64,000 nt of DNA. Origin: Anaeromyces robustus (Eukaryota > Neocallimastigomycota > Neocallimastigomycetes > Neocallimastigales > Neocallimastigaceae). Under the pieces are notes generated by a model that saw only the letters and a program-made list of their open reading frames with translations, was not told the DNA's origin and ran no database searches. The DNA is taken from positions 1-64,000 of the forward strand of contig MCFG01000222.1 in NCBI GenBank assembly GCA_002104895.1. The letters are read 5' to 3'. Each line of letters opens with the position of its first letter. The first letter of the stretch is position 1. The translations under genes were made by a program, and so were the position numbers. Of this stretch, positions 48,117-59,172 are shown piece by piece.

Positions 48117-48704
48117 TTAATCTTTTCTTTTCTTTTCTTGTAAAGCTTTAGCCATTCTTCGACCTAGTTCCTTAAAGCGTTCTGGTGTACATGATTTCAA
48201 ATAACATTCTTTAAGATACTTAAAATAGGTTGGACCAACCCATATCTCTTTGGTATTTTTATTATTATTAGCAACAACAGAGAGTCCACTCTCAGGTTCT
48301 CCTGAACAAAATTTAACATAATGACATGTTGCAATTTGACCATTCTGTCTTGGCCATACCATAGCACACTCAGTCCATGTCGTACGGGCTTCTCCAAATC
48401 TCTCATAGGCTCTAACATCAAATAAATGACCTTGTGAACTTTTGTATCTTAACCTCAATGGGGCCTTACTACATACCTCTGTATGATCACCAGGGCAAAC
48501 ATAAAGAGTTTCACAATCATCATAGTCAATCATATTAAAATTATCATCTTTAAATTTTCCAGCCTTAAAACCAAAATCTCCTATTGTGACAATTCCAGAA
48601 ACTGCCCCAATAATATTAAGTAATGTTGTGACTGCTGCAGGATTTGCCCTAACTTCAATCATCAATGTTAGGATCGTAATAACGTAGAGAGAAATAATCT
48701 TCAT
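48117..48704 (-). CDS. secreted Cys-rich protein of unknown function
   Basis: 195 codons. The N-terminus is a signal peptide (MKIISLYVITILTLMIEVRA, cleavage near residue 20). A small-residue hydrophobic stretch follows (AAVTTLLNIIGAVSGIVTIG), and then a mature domain with eight cysteines in pairs (DCETLYVC, EVC, EC, TC, FC, EC, SC) and several Trp (TTWTEC, VWPRQ, IWVGP). The C-terminus is basic (ALQEKKRKD). Base composition is markedly less AT-rich than that of neighbouring genes, so it could be a recent arrival or under strong selection. No family was recognised. An extracellular enzyme inhibitor, effector-like or antimicrobial role is possible but unsupported. Confidence 0.75.
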   Translation of the reverse strand: MKIISLYVITILTLMIEVRANPAAVTTLLNIIGAVSGIVTIGDFGFKAGKFKDDNFNMIDYDDCETLYVCPGDHTEVCSKAPLRLRYKSSQGHLFDVRAYERFGEARTTWTECAMVWPRQNGQIATCHYVKFCSGEPESGLSVVANNNKNTKEIWVGPTYFKYLKECYLKSCTPERFKELGRRMAKALQEKKRKD

Positions 48705-50377
48705 TTTTAGGATTAATCAGACTGAATTAAATATAATAAAACAATTTTTTTAAAAACCGCTGATACGGAAATGTTATATTTTTTTATTAATATATATAAT
48801 AAAAAATAAATAATATATTTTTATAAATATTATTCTTATTTTTTTTATATATACTGTTTTATTTTTATTACAAGAAATATTTCGTACTTTATATACTTTT
48901 TCTTTGATATAAATATTTCTTTTTGTGATAGTTTTTATAATCATATGATTAATAATTAACTTCATTTATTTTCAATTTAAAAACAATAGTTTTACTTAAA
49001 AAACTTTTAATTTATAAAATTTTTACTATTATTTTAAATTGAAAATAAATGGATATAACTAATTTTCATTAAATAAATTAATAATTTATATTATTTTAAC
49101 TTTATTTTTCTTTGTAAAAAAATAAATAAAAAAAAATAGCAACAAATATTGACTGTATTATTTATGGCTAAAATGTTATTAAAAAAATAAAATGGAATAT
49201 AGTTGAAATTATATTTATATATCTTTATTCTTTTTCTCTTTAAAATAAATAAATATTAAATAAATAAATATTAATAAAATATATTTTAGTCATAGATAAT
49301 AATAATAAATATATATAAATATTTATTATAAAATTTAATTTAACATATATATATATTTACATAAAATATTTAAAAATAATATATATATATTCATAATATT
49401 TACATGATTATTTATATGTTAAATTCTTATCATTCAATTATATTAAGTTTTTATTATTTTTTATGAAATATTATTATTATTTATTATATTTCATAATATT
49501 TATTAATTAAAAATAATTTTGTCTTCTTTTTTTTTTTTTTTTTTTTTCATATTTTTTATTTTAAAAATTATATTTATATTAAAATAATTTTTAAAAGAAA
49601 TAAACAATAGTAAAAAAAAAAGTATAATAATTACACAATATTATACTTTTTTTTTTTTTTTAATTAATACTTATTAATATTTATTAATGTTTTTTTATTT
49701 TATTAAATTTAGGCACAAAAAAATTAAAAAATTTAATTAATAATGATGATGAACCATAAAATTTTCCATTTATGGATACATTTTTTTTAAAGTTACTTTA
49801 AAAAAAAAAAAAAAAACATTCTAATTATTTACTTTTAATTATAATAAACTTTTTTTTATTTTATTTTTAATTTTTTTTTTACTATTGTTTATTTCTTTTA
49901 AAAATTATTTTAATATAAATATAATTTTTATGTTTCAGGAAATTATAAAAGTTTTAATTAATTTTTTTGTTACATTTCTTATCAATAAATTTATTAGTTA
50001 AAATAATTTATTAGTTATTTTAACTAATAAATTATTTTAATATATAACTAAAGGAATAAGTAATAAAGTATTTATAAATAATTAATAAATAAATAGTATA
50101 TATAATTTAATGTATAAAAAAATTCTAATATTTTATATTTTTAAGAAAAAAATACATTAATGATATATATATTTAATCTTTGATATATCTTTATTAAAAA
50201 AAAATAAAAAAGATAAAGAATAATGTAAAATAGAAATAAAAAAATAATAAATCTTTGAATAATAGCTTAACAATAAATAAAATAATAACTAATTATTAGT
50301 TTTTTGATTATTTTTAATAATAATATTATACCATTTATCTTAAAATTTAAGTATAAAATAAATTATAATTTCTTTAA
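48705..50377. other. AT-rich intergenic DNA
   Basis: No gene seen. Several poly-T runs (about 49530-49547, 49648-49662) and an A run near 49799-49816. Confidence 0.5.
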
Positions 50378-50717
50378 ATAAATATTTTTTATTATATAAA
50401 GCTATTTATAGTAATCAAGTAGAATTTATGAAATATTTACTTGAAAAGGTGTTGATACATATAAAAAAAAGCAAAAACAATAAAAAAAAAAAAAGGAAAA
50501 TTTTTTATAGTTTATATATTTATTATGTACTAAATTATTCTGATATACTAAATAATTCAATATATGTAGGAAATATTGAAATAATAAAGATTTTAATTTA
50601 TATTTTTGTTATTATAATTATTATTATTATATCAAAATTTTATTTTTACATACAAAAGACAAAAGGACGTACGAATATTTTAAATTTTACATATATTTTT
50701 GTTATTAAGAAATAATT
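50378..50717 (+). pseudogene. ankyrin-repeat gene remnant
   Basis: From about 50379 the plus strand reads YFLLYKAIYSNQVEFMKYLL, a typical ankyrin helix pair. After a Lys/Asn-rich stretch it reads LNNSIYVGNIEIIKIL, a second repeat. The frame starting at ATG 50428 is only 95 codons and ends in low-complexity Ile/Phe. No start with a proper N-terminus and no further repeats are visible, so this is a decayed fragment related in type to the one at 12.3-13.25 kb. Confidence 0.5.
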
Positions 50718-52274
50718 ATATAATTAAATATTTAAAAAATAAAAATTTTGAATTCAGAATAAAAGAATATTGTATTTGTTATATTCAACTGACATTTAAA
50801 TATTTTCAAAATAACTATATTATATAATATTCGCTTTTTAATTTCAGTATAGATATTAAAAAGGAAAACTAAAATAATATATAATAAATAAATAAATAAA
50901 TAGATAGATAGATAGATAGATTAACAAATAAATAAATAAATAAATAAATAAATATAACTTATTTATTTATAATATATATTATATTATTTTTTTAGTGTCA
51001 TTATTTACACATTAAATATTAACCTTGTATTATAGGTAAGGTTTTAAATGTTTTATTTCGTTTCTTTTCTGTGTATAAATAGTTTACATGAGTAAAAAAT
51101 AATAAAATACATGAGATAAATGATAATATAAAAAAAAAGGTAATGTACCGAAATACAAAAATATCTAATTGTATAAAAATTACATACATAAAAATAATGT
51201 CTTTAATGCTATGTACAACGAATCAAAACCTTACTTTAATGTATTCCATTCCTACTCTCTCTGTATTATATATATATTAACGTTTATTACGTGATCTGCA
51301 ATACATGATATATTACAATACTTAATTATATAATGTATATATGTAAATTCTTATAATTATAAATTAATAAAAAAGAAAAGAAAAAAAAATTAAAAACAAT
51401 AAAAAAATAGCAATATATAAATAAAATATAAATTAAATAAAAAAATAAAAATAAATAAAAGCCATCATAAATCTTTTAAAGTAATTAATTGGTTTTTTTA
51501 ATTTAATAAATTTTTTTCGAATATTTAATATTTTTGGAATAACTTTATTAAAAAAAATAGATAAAAATGATAAAAAGAAAAAATAAAAATAAAAACGTAA
51601 TATTAAAAAATAATTTTAATAAAACAAAAAAAATCTTTATTATATATTTCATTATCATCTATGATAATTAATATTTTAAAAAATATTTAAAACATGTATA
51701 TATATATTATATTATATTATATTATATTATATTATATTATATTATATTATATTATATTATATTATATTATATTATATTATATATATTTATTTATTAAAAT
51801 TAAATAAACAAAAAATCATTTTATGGAATGTATATATATCTATATTTTTTTCTTTTAAAAAAAGAATATTTATTGCTTTTTAAACTTTTATTTTATTTAT
51901 AATTTAATTACTATTTTTAATCGATATAATTTTTATTATAATTTTTATTTTTTTTTTAAGGAAATAAAAAAAAATTAAAAATTTAATTTACTAATTATTA
52001 TTAAAAATTTAATATAAAATTCAAAAATTATATATAAATCCTATTAAAAAAAAAAAAATACTTTTAATTTTATTACAAATACTGAGTGTTTTATTTAATG
52101 TTTGTGTGTGTGTATTTTGATAAAAAGCTAAACTTTTAGACTCTATTTATCAACTTTTATTGTCGTATTTATCCTTTCTTTTAAAAATAGACTTATTTTT
52201 ATTATTATTAATTTATTATATAATTTTATTTTTTGATTCTTCACAAAATTTTTTTTATATAAAGCATATTAATA
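50718..52274. other. AT-rich intergenic DNA with repeats
   Basis: Holds an (AAAT/AGAT)n microsatellite (50880-50955); a segment at about 51031-51095 resembling 63155-63220 (TGTGTAT...AGTTTA.ATGAGT); a somewhat G/C-richer block at 51150-51310 without an ORF; and a (TATTA)n array at about 51700-51782. Confidence 0.45.
51700..51782. repeat. (ATATT)n pentanucleotide array
   Basis: About 16 tandem copies of TATAT/ATATT. Confidence 0.9.
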
Positions 52275-54035
52275 GCATTTGCATACAGATTTACATTATT
52301 TAGATTATTCACTTTTGAATTTTACTATTTGATTTATTTTGATTGGAATTATTGTTCTTAATTACTATCAATAATTTTTTTTTTTTATCTAAATATTTAT
52401 TTAGTTTAAACTAATATTAATAAAATTGTAATGAGTTATATAATTTAATAGATTATTATATTAATTAAAGAATAAATATATAAATGATTTTTATTATTTT
52501 TTTTTATTTTAATAATCTTTTCAATAACAACAATAGATATTAATATAAATATAAATATAAATACAATTATTAATAATTATATAATGTAATTGATTTTATA
52601 TCTTTTACTATTTGAAATACATAACTATTTTGATAATTATTATCATAATAAATTATTGATATTTCATAATTAAAAAATATGAATGCTTATTTAATAAATG
52701 TTTTGAATTAATATTAATATATAAGTTATATAAATTAAAACATGTATTAAAATAATTATTTAATTTAATAATAATTAACAGTATTTATCAAATGTTAGAA
52801 TTTTTAATCTTTTATTTTTTTATGTTTATTTTTTATTATTAATTTAATACAATAACACAAACATAAACTAATTAAAATAAATATAATTATAATAATTAAA
52901 TAATACATTTCAACAAGAACAAGAATATATTCCTCACCTGAAGGTCTTTTTGGCCTTGCACAAATATTATTATTTTTATATTTAAAACAATTATATGACG
53001 AACATTCTTTATTTCTTTTACATATATCACCTATTTCTCTACCACAATGCATATATGAATGTCCACCAAAAATAATTGAAAAACTATAATTATAAGTACA
53101 CATTTCAGTTGGATTTTCTTTATTAAAAATACAAAAGCCATCAATACATTTATTAGTTATACATTGGGAATCTGAATTACATTCAAAAGAAATAAGAACG
53201 CTAGTGTAACAATTTTCATTACTTTGATTGTTTATTTGTTCATTGGTAGATGTACAATTGCTACGTCCTTCATATGTTTTTTTATCATATTTCTTATGAT
53301 AATAAGAAGATTGAATAATATATCTTTTTATATTACCTTTTTCATCTGGAATTTCCGCAAATTCTTCTAAAAAATCAGTGCTTACTGGAATACAAATATC
53401 ATTTTTACATAAATAGTTAATATTATAATCACCTTCACTTTTTAAAACTTCACTCTTTTTTAAAACTTTATTTTTATCATAAATATATATATGCTTTGAA
53501 TACTTATCATAATCAGTAATATTATCATAAGTATAACTTAAAACATAAGAATAAATAATTTGAACATAAGTAATAATAAAAATAAAATATATCAATAATG
53601 ATTTATTATACATTTTTTTTTTTTTTTTGATAATATTTTTTTTTAATTATTTTTAATAAATATTAGTTTTAAAAAATCATTTTGTTATATATATATATAT
53701 ATATATACATTTTTTTTGTATTATAATAAATATAAAATTATTTAAAAAAATTAAAGTTCACTTTTATATTTTTATTTATTTATTAAATAATTTTAAATAT
53801 TTTTTTAATTATGTTAAGATTTTTTTTTAATGATAAATTCAAAGATTATTAATTAGCGTACAAATCATAACGCTTTTTGTTACACCAGCATTACAATTAA
53901 TGTATAATATATTTTAAATTGGCAAATTTTACTTTATTTATTATTTAGATTGGATGTACTCCATTTTTATTTCTGTTTATCAAGGGATTCCTAAAAAAAT
54001 TTTCTTTAAATATAATTATTAAATATAATTATTAA
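52275..54035. repeat. tandem segmental duplication, unit 1
   Basis: Carries one copy of the 269-codon gene with both flanks. The 3' flank (CATTATTTAGATTATTCACT, from 52290) and the 5' flank (TTAATTAGCGT...CATAACGC, about 53849-53872; GGATGTACTCCATTTTTATT, 53952-53971) are nearly identical to those of unit 2 at 54341-56210. Confidence 0.85.
52804..53613 (-). CDS. Cys-rich single-pass membrane protein, family copy A
   Basis: 269 codons. Signal peptide or signal anchor at about 5-23 (SLLIYFIFIITYVQIIYSY). A Tyr/Lys/Asp-rich ectodomain follows, then two short Cys motifs of spacing C-x5-C-x4-C (CNSDSQCITNKC and CKRNKECSSYNC), each followed by another Cys 4-8 residues later, as in small EGF- or Dickkopf-like disulfide modules. 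One transmembrane helix near 231-257 (ILVLVEMYYLIIIIIFILIS) precedes a short Lys-rich cytoplasmic tail. Topology is therefore type I with the Cys modules outside. The function is unknown; a surface receptor- or adhesin-like protein is possible. It is nearly identical to copy B and alike in layout to the remnant at 56.5 kb. Confidence 0.8.
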   Translation of the reverse strand: MYNKSLLIYFIFIITYVQIIYSYVLSYTYDNITDYDKYSKHIYIYDKNKVLKKSEVLKSEGDYNINYLCKNDICIPVSTDFLEEFAEIPDEKGNIKRYIIQSSYYHKKYDKKTYEGRSNCTSTNEQINNQSNENCYTSVLISFECNSDSQCITNKCIDGFCIFNKENPTEMCTYNYSFSIIFGGHSYMHCGREIGDICKRNKECSSYNCFKYKNNNICARPKRPSGEEYILVLVEMYYLIIIIIFILISLCLCYCIKLIIKNKHKKIKD

Positions 54036-54962
54036 ATATAATATAATATAATATAAAATATAAAATACAAAATAAAATATAAAATAAAATATAAAATAAT
54101 ATATGAAATAGATTAAATAGAATATATTTAAATATTTAATTTTATTTTATATTTAAATAATACTTTTTTATATTACTAATTAAAATTAAATATAAATAAT
54201 TATATATATTTTGACTATATAAAATAAAATAGAAATAAAAATAATAAGAATAAAAAATATTTTTATAAAAGGTTATATATAATTTTTGAATTTTATATAT
54301 TAAATTTTTAATGATAATTAGTAAATATAAAATTGTAATAGCATTTTCATACTGATTTACATTATTTAGATTATTCACTTTTGAATTTTACTATTTGATT
54401 TATTTTGATTGGAATTATTGTTCTTAATTACTATCAATAATTTTTTTTTTTTTTATCTAAATATTTATTTAGTTTAAACTAATATTAATAAAATTGTAAT
54501 GAGTTAAATAATTTAATAGATTATTATATTAATTAAATAATAATAAATATCATTTATATATTTATTTTTTATTTTAATATTTTTTTCAATAACAACTATA
54601 GATATTAATATAAATATAAATATAAGTACAACTATAAATACAATTATTAATAATTATATAATGTAATTGATTTTATAACTTTTACTATTTAAAATACTAT
54701 AGATTTATAATATTGAACTTAATATTTTTTAATAATTTATATTTTAATATTATATATCATGTAATATTCATCATAATACATATATTACTATTTTGACAAT
54801 TATTATCATAATAAATTATTGATATTTCATAAATAAAAAATATTAATGTTAATTTAATAAATGTTTTGAATTGATATTAATAAGTTATATAAATTAAAAC
54901 ATGTATTAAAATAATTATTAAATTTAATAATAATTAATAGTATTTATCAAATGTTAGAATTT

Positions 54963-55772
54963 TTAATCTTTAAATTTTTTATGTTTATTTTTTATTATTA
55001 ATTTAATACAATAACACAAACATAAACTAATTAAAATAAACATAATTATAATAATTAAATAATACATTGCAACAAGAACAAGAATATATTCCCCACCTGA
55101 AGGTCTATTTGGCGTTGCACAAACAGTTTTATTTTCATATTTAAAACAATTATATGACGCACATTCTTTATTTCTTTTACATATATCACCTGTTACTTTA
55201 CCACAATACATATATGAATGTCCACCAAAAATAATTGAAAAACTATAATTATAAGTACACATTTCAGTTGGATTTTCTTTATTAAAAATACAAAAGCCAT
55301 CAATACATTTATTAGTTATACATTGGGAATCTGAATTACATTCACAAGAAATAAGAATGCCAGTGTAACAATTTTCGTTACTTTGATTGTTTACATGTTC
55401 ATTGGTGGATGTACAATTGCTACGTCCTTCATACATATTTTCTAAATATTTCTTATTATAATAAGAAGATTGAATAATATATCTTTTTATATTACCTTTT
55501 TCATCTGGAATTTCCGCAAATGGTTTTGAAATATCAGTGCTTACTGGAATACAAATATCATTTTTACATAAATAGTTAATATAATAATCACCTTCACTTT
55601 TTAAAGCTTCACTCTTTTTTAAAATTTTATTTTTATCATAAGTATATATATGCTTTGAATACTTATCATAATCAGTAATATTATCATAAGTATAACTTAA
55701 AACATAAGAATAAATAATTTGAACATAAGTAATAATAAAAATAAAATATATCAATAATGATTTATTATACAT
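54963..55772 (-). CDS. Cys-rich single-pass membrane protein, family copy B
   Basis: 269 codons, the same length as copy A, with scattered substitutions (for example DFLEEFAEIP becomes DISKPFAEIP and EVLKSEGDYN becomes EALKSEGDYY). All motif cysteines are kept, and there is one extra Cys (ISCECNSDSQC in place of ISFECNSDSQC). Signal segment, two C-x5-C-x4-C motifs, membrane span and Lys-rich tail are as in copy A. That both frames are intact while flanking A/T runs differ in length suggests selection on both copies. The shared 5' flank implies the regulatory region was copied too. Confidence 0.8.
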   Translation of the reverse strand: MYNKSLLIYFIFIITYVQIIYSYVLSYTYDNITDYDKYSKHIYTYDKNKILKKSEALKSEGDYYINYLCKNDICIPVSTDISKPFAEIPDEKGNIKRYIIQSSYYNKKYLENMYEGRSNCTSTNEHVNNQSNENCYTGILISCECNSDSQCITNKCIDGFCIFNKENPTEMCTYNYSFSIIFGGHSYMYCGKVTGDICKRNKECASYNCFKYENKTVCATPNRPSGGEYILVLVAMYYLIIIIMFILISLCLCYCIKLIIKNKHKKFKD

Positions 55773-56127
55773 TTTTTTTTTTTTTTGATAATATTTTTTT
55801 TTTATTATTTTTAATAAATATTAGTTTTAAAAAATCATTTTGTTATATATATATATATACATTTTTTTTTTGTATTATAATAAATATAAAATTATTTAAT
55901 AATTAAAGTTCACTTTTATATTTTTATTTATTTATTAAATAATTTTAAATATTTTTTTAATTATGTTAAGATTTTTTTTAATAATAAATTCAAAGATTAT
56001 TAATTAGCGTAAAAATCATAACGCTTTTTGTTACACCAGCATTACAATTAATGTATAATATATTTTAAATTGGCAAATTTTACTTAATTTATTTTTGGTA
56101 GGTGATTATTATTTATTATTATTTAAT

Positions 56128-56150
56128 AAAAATGGATGTACTCCATTTTT
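56128..56150. promoter_or_regulatory. perfect hairpin in the conserved 5' flank of the duplicated genes
   Basis: AAAAATGGA and TCCATTTTT form a 9-bp perfect stem around TGTAC. Unit 1 keeps the GGA-TGTAC-TCC core at 53952-53962 with a shorter stem. It lies about 360 bp upstream of each start codon, in the only non-AT part of the flank. The role as a control site is inference. Confidence 0.3.
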
Positions 56151-56267
56151 ATTTCTGTTTATCAAGAGAATCCTAAAAAAATTTTGTTTAAATATAATTA
56201 TTAAATATTATATAATATAATATAATATAAAATACAAAATAAAATATAAAATAAAATATAAAATAAT

Positions 56268-56335
56268 ATAAAATAATATAATATAATATAATATAATATA
56301 ATATAATATAATATAATATAATATAATATAATAAA
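56268..56335. repeat. (AATAT)n pentanucleotide array
   Basis: About 12 tandem copies of ATAAT, set in AAATATAAAATA-type degenerate repeats from 56200 to 56400. Confidence 0.85.
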
Positions 56336-56459
56336 ATACAAAATACAAAATAATATAATATAAAATAAAATATAAAATATAAAATAATATATGAAATAGA
56401 TAAAATAGAATATATTTAAATATTTAATTTTATTTTATTTTTAAATATTATTTTCTTTT

Positions 56460-56904
56460 AAAATTAAAAAATAATGAAAATTGTGTAAAAAGTCGTATTT
56501 ATAATTATTCTGAAGGTACTGTTAGAGCTCATGTTACATGTAATTCGGATTCTGAATGTTTCTTTAATAAATGCATTGATAATTATTGTGTTTTTAATGA
56601 AGAATCAAGAATAGAACATTGTGATATTATTTATAAATATTTTGCTGTATTTGAATTTTCACATATACATTGTGGTAAAACCTATAGCCAATCATGTAGT
56701 AATGATAATGAATGTTCTTCTGAACGTTGTCGTAAAGGATTATGTAGTTCATTTGTAAAAGTTCCTAATGATACAGCTTCTTTTGCTAGAAATCTGGTAT
56801 CTGTTTTTTGTTTAACAATATTTGTTGTTATAATTGTAATTATATCTTTCATTTGTCTTAATTATCGTTGTTGTATTAAAAAATATAAAAAAATTGATAA
56901 ATAA
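56460..56904 (+). pseudogene. divergent third copy of the Cys-rich membrane protein (5'-truncated)
   Basis: The plus-strand frame ending with TAA at 56902-56904 reads NNENCVKSRIYNYSEGTVRA, then CNSDSECFFNKCIDNYC, HIHCGKTYSQSCSNDNECSS, a hydrophobic helix (SVFCLTIFVVIIVIISFICL) and a Lys-rich tail. This aligns with the C-terminal half of the 269-codon proteins (NENCYT..., CNSDSQCITNKCIDGFC, HCGREIGDICKRNKEC). There is no ATG and no signal peptide upstream; the frame enters AT repeats. It is either a 5'-truncated copy or the last exon of a gene whose first exon was not found. It lies head to head with the tandem pair and is much more diverged. Confidence 0.65.
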
Positions 56905-57392
56905 ATATTATTTATTGTTTAACTTTTTTTTTTTTTTAAAAGTATATTTCGTTAAATACATTGTATAAACGAATACTATAATTGATAATATTATAATTTT
57001 AACTATATCAAATATTAGAACTATTAACTATGTTACATATTAATTAATATTTATCAATAAATTTAACTACTTTATCTGACATTTTTTTTATCATTATTTT
57101 AACAAATAATTTTTTTATATCTCTATTTTTCTTTTTTATACTGCAACTGTCAATATATTAGTTAATAATTGATATAATTAGATAGTATTTTATATAAAGT
57201 AGTTTTCAAATAAAATAATTAAATTATTACATATTATATGTATTTTAATTACATATTAGAGTTATGATATAAATATTTTATTTTTTTATTATTTTATAAA
57301 TAGGAGAAAAAAATGTAACTATTATTTATAAAATGATTATTCTATAAATAAATATACAAAAAATAAAATAATATAATTATATATTATTAAAT
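56905..57392. other. AT-rich intergenic DNA
   Basis: No gene seen. The last 80 bases before the next start are an A-rich leader. Confidence 0.5.
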
Positions 57393-58418
57393 ATGAAATT
57401 ATTATTTATCATCGTCATACCTATTTTAATTAATTGTACTTATTGTAGTATAAGTAGAGGCACAAGATTTACAGGTTCGTATCTTGAATTAGATAATGTT
57501 TCTACAACAACTTATATGTTCGCTAATAGTGACTGTACAAAAGTATATCTGTGTAAAAGATATAAGAGTAAATCATTTATATCAGGTGGATTAGTTTCAA
57601 CATGGAATGCTTTAGAAGATTTGTATTTTAGAAGTGAATTAATAAATTATGAATTTGAAGATTTAGCTGAAAAACTAGAAGAGGTTAGTATTTTAAATAC
57701 TAAAAAAGTATTTGGTGAAGAATATAATAGTTATTTTTATAAAGAAAAAACTATTCCAACACTTGGTGTTGCAAATGGTAGTATAGTTATACTTACACGT
57801 CCTGATTATGTATATAAGGGTAGTAATAATAATAATATCAGGATTGGTCTTAAATTAGATATACCAGATATGGGAGATTGTAAATATTATGGCACTATAG
57901 CTAATACTGGTGAAGAATGCTATCCAGTGGTAGTTGGTAACTATAGTTTTCAAGATAATTATAATTTAGATGAAGAAGATAAATGGAAATTAGTACAAGA
58001 AATGCTAGATCATAAAATTCCATCTAGGAGTGATAAAACAACGGAATCAAATGGAAATTATAAGAAAAAAATTACAGTTTATGGAATAAATGATCCTATA
58101 ACTAATAAATTTTATGATACAGCAAATAAAGATGTATTTACCATTATTTTTATGAATGTAGCATTAAGCAAATTGGAAATTGGAAATAGTGCTTATGTAA
58201 TTGTACAGCGTTTTTGTCGTGAAACAATACAATATATATCTGAAAAAACTAAATATATAAATAATAATTTATCTGATTATATTGATGAAGAAAAACCAAC
58301 ATTTCATAATGAATGGTTTATTTTATATTTTCCAACTAATGATCTTACACATAAAATTTATGAAAGTAATTTTAATAGAAAAGAATATAAAAGTAACAAA
58401 ATTCAAATAGATAGTTAG
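57393..58418 (+). CDS. secreted protein, N-terminal part of a dockerin-bearing gene that is now broken
   Basis: 341 codons. Signal peptide (MKLLFIIVIPILINCTYC); an ectodomain with a few Cys (DCTKVYLC, DMGDCKYYG, GEECYP, RFCRE) and ordinary globular composition; no membrane span. No family was recognised. The frame ends with TAG at 58416, but coding sequence of the same style continues downstream in another frame with further stops up to 59172, ending in two fungal dockerin remnants. The 341-codon frame is therefore probably the front of a gene originally some 590 codons long. It may still make a secreted protein that can no longer dock. A role as a cellulosome-associated protein is inferred from the dockerins only. 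Confidence 0.6.
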   Translation: MKLLFIIVIPILINCTYCSISRGTRFTGSYLELDNVSTTTYMFANSDCTKVYLCKRYKSKSFISGGLVSTWNALEDLYFRSELINYEFEDLAEKLEEVSILNTKKVFGEEYNSYFYKEKTIPTLGVANGSIVILTRPDYVYKGSNNNNIRIGLKLDIPDMGDCKYYGTIANTGEECYPVVVGNYSFQDNYNLDEEDKWKLVQEMLDHKIPSRSDKTTESNGNYKKKITVYGINDPITNKFYDTANKDVFTIIFMNVALSKLEIGNSAYVIVQRFCRETIQYISEKTKYINNNLSDYIDEEKPTFHNEWFILYFPTNDLTHKIYESNFNRKEYKSNKIQIDS

Positions 58419-59172
58419 ACCGTTTTTACAGATTTTGATTATAATCACTTTTTAAATATATTCGAGATAATAATAATTTAGAAATAAAAGCATGTCTTCA
58501 ATGTAAATTTGTAACTAATAAGCAAAGTAATAAATAAGATTTAGTAAAAACTAATTATAAATGTTTATATGTTATGAATTCTCAAAATGCAAGAATGGTT
58601 GAATTTAGCAAAGCCGACGATCAAATTAATTATTATATTCACTTCAAAATCGTTGATAATAAATATATCTGTATAAAGAATAATGTGGATCCTACCGATC
58701 ATTGTTTGTACGGTAAGACTTTAAATTTTGAAACAAATAAGAGTGAATATTCTGAATGAATTATTGAAAAATTAAATGATGATGGAAAAATCATTGATTC
58801 TATTGATAGTATTATTCAAAATAATCCTGATTTAGTTGATACTAATTATAACCCTAAAAAAACCTTTTTACCTAGTACAACAATCACATCTGATATTAAA
58901 CCTAATTCATCTAATTGCTATTTTGAATATTTAGGTCGTCCATGTTGTTCTGATCAAAATACTAAGGTCATTGAAATTGATGAAAATGAAAAATGAGGTG
59001 AGGAAAATAGATAATAGTGTGATATGATTGATCCTACAATACTATTTCAGTAACACCTATATCTACTGTTAAATCTACTTCAGATGGTTACATTAAAACT
59101 GGTTATCCATGTTGTTCCTCCGGAAATACTGTGGTAGTTTTTGTTGATTTCAGAATGGAAAATGGTGTTTAA
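58419..59172 (+). pseudogene. decayed 3' half with two fungal dockerin (CBM10-type) remnants
   Basis: A frame change near 58465 shifts into a stretch reading EIKACLQCKFVTNKQ, broken by TAA at 58535, then LYVMNSQNARMVEFSKADDQ. A TGA follows at 58757, then dockerin 1 from 58916 (CYFEYLGRPCCSDQN, VIEIDENEK) with TGA at 58994 where the family has Trp, TAA at 59012, and TAG at 59015 where it has the Trp before Cys. After another frame change comes dockerin 2 at 59085-59172 (GYIKTGYPCCSSGNTVVVFV), ending at MENGV-stop without the usual W..WCG end. Fungal dockerins read roughly GYPCC....TVVYTDEDGKWGVENN.WCGI, which makes the assignment firm. Confidence 0.75.

Larger units (their letters stand above)
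54341..56210. repeat. tandem segmental duplication, unit 2
   Basis: Same order and orientation as unit 1: 3' flank (from GCATTTTCATACTGATTTAC), the 269-codon gene, and the 5' flank with the GGATGTACTCC block. Differences are mainly short A/T length changes plus one insertion at about 54690-54780. Confidence 0.85.

Noticed and set aside
48774-48965. 63-codon Lys/Ile-rich minus-strand frame
   Set aside because: Composition-driven, no signal or domain, no start context distinct from the background. The same judgement applies to 54142-54378 and 59499-59732.
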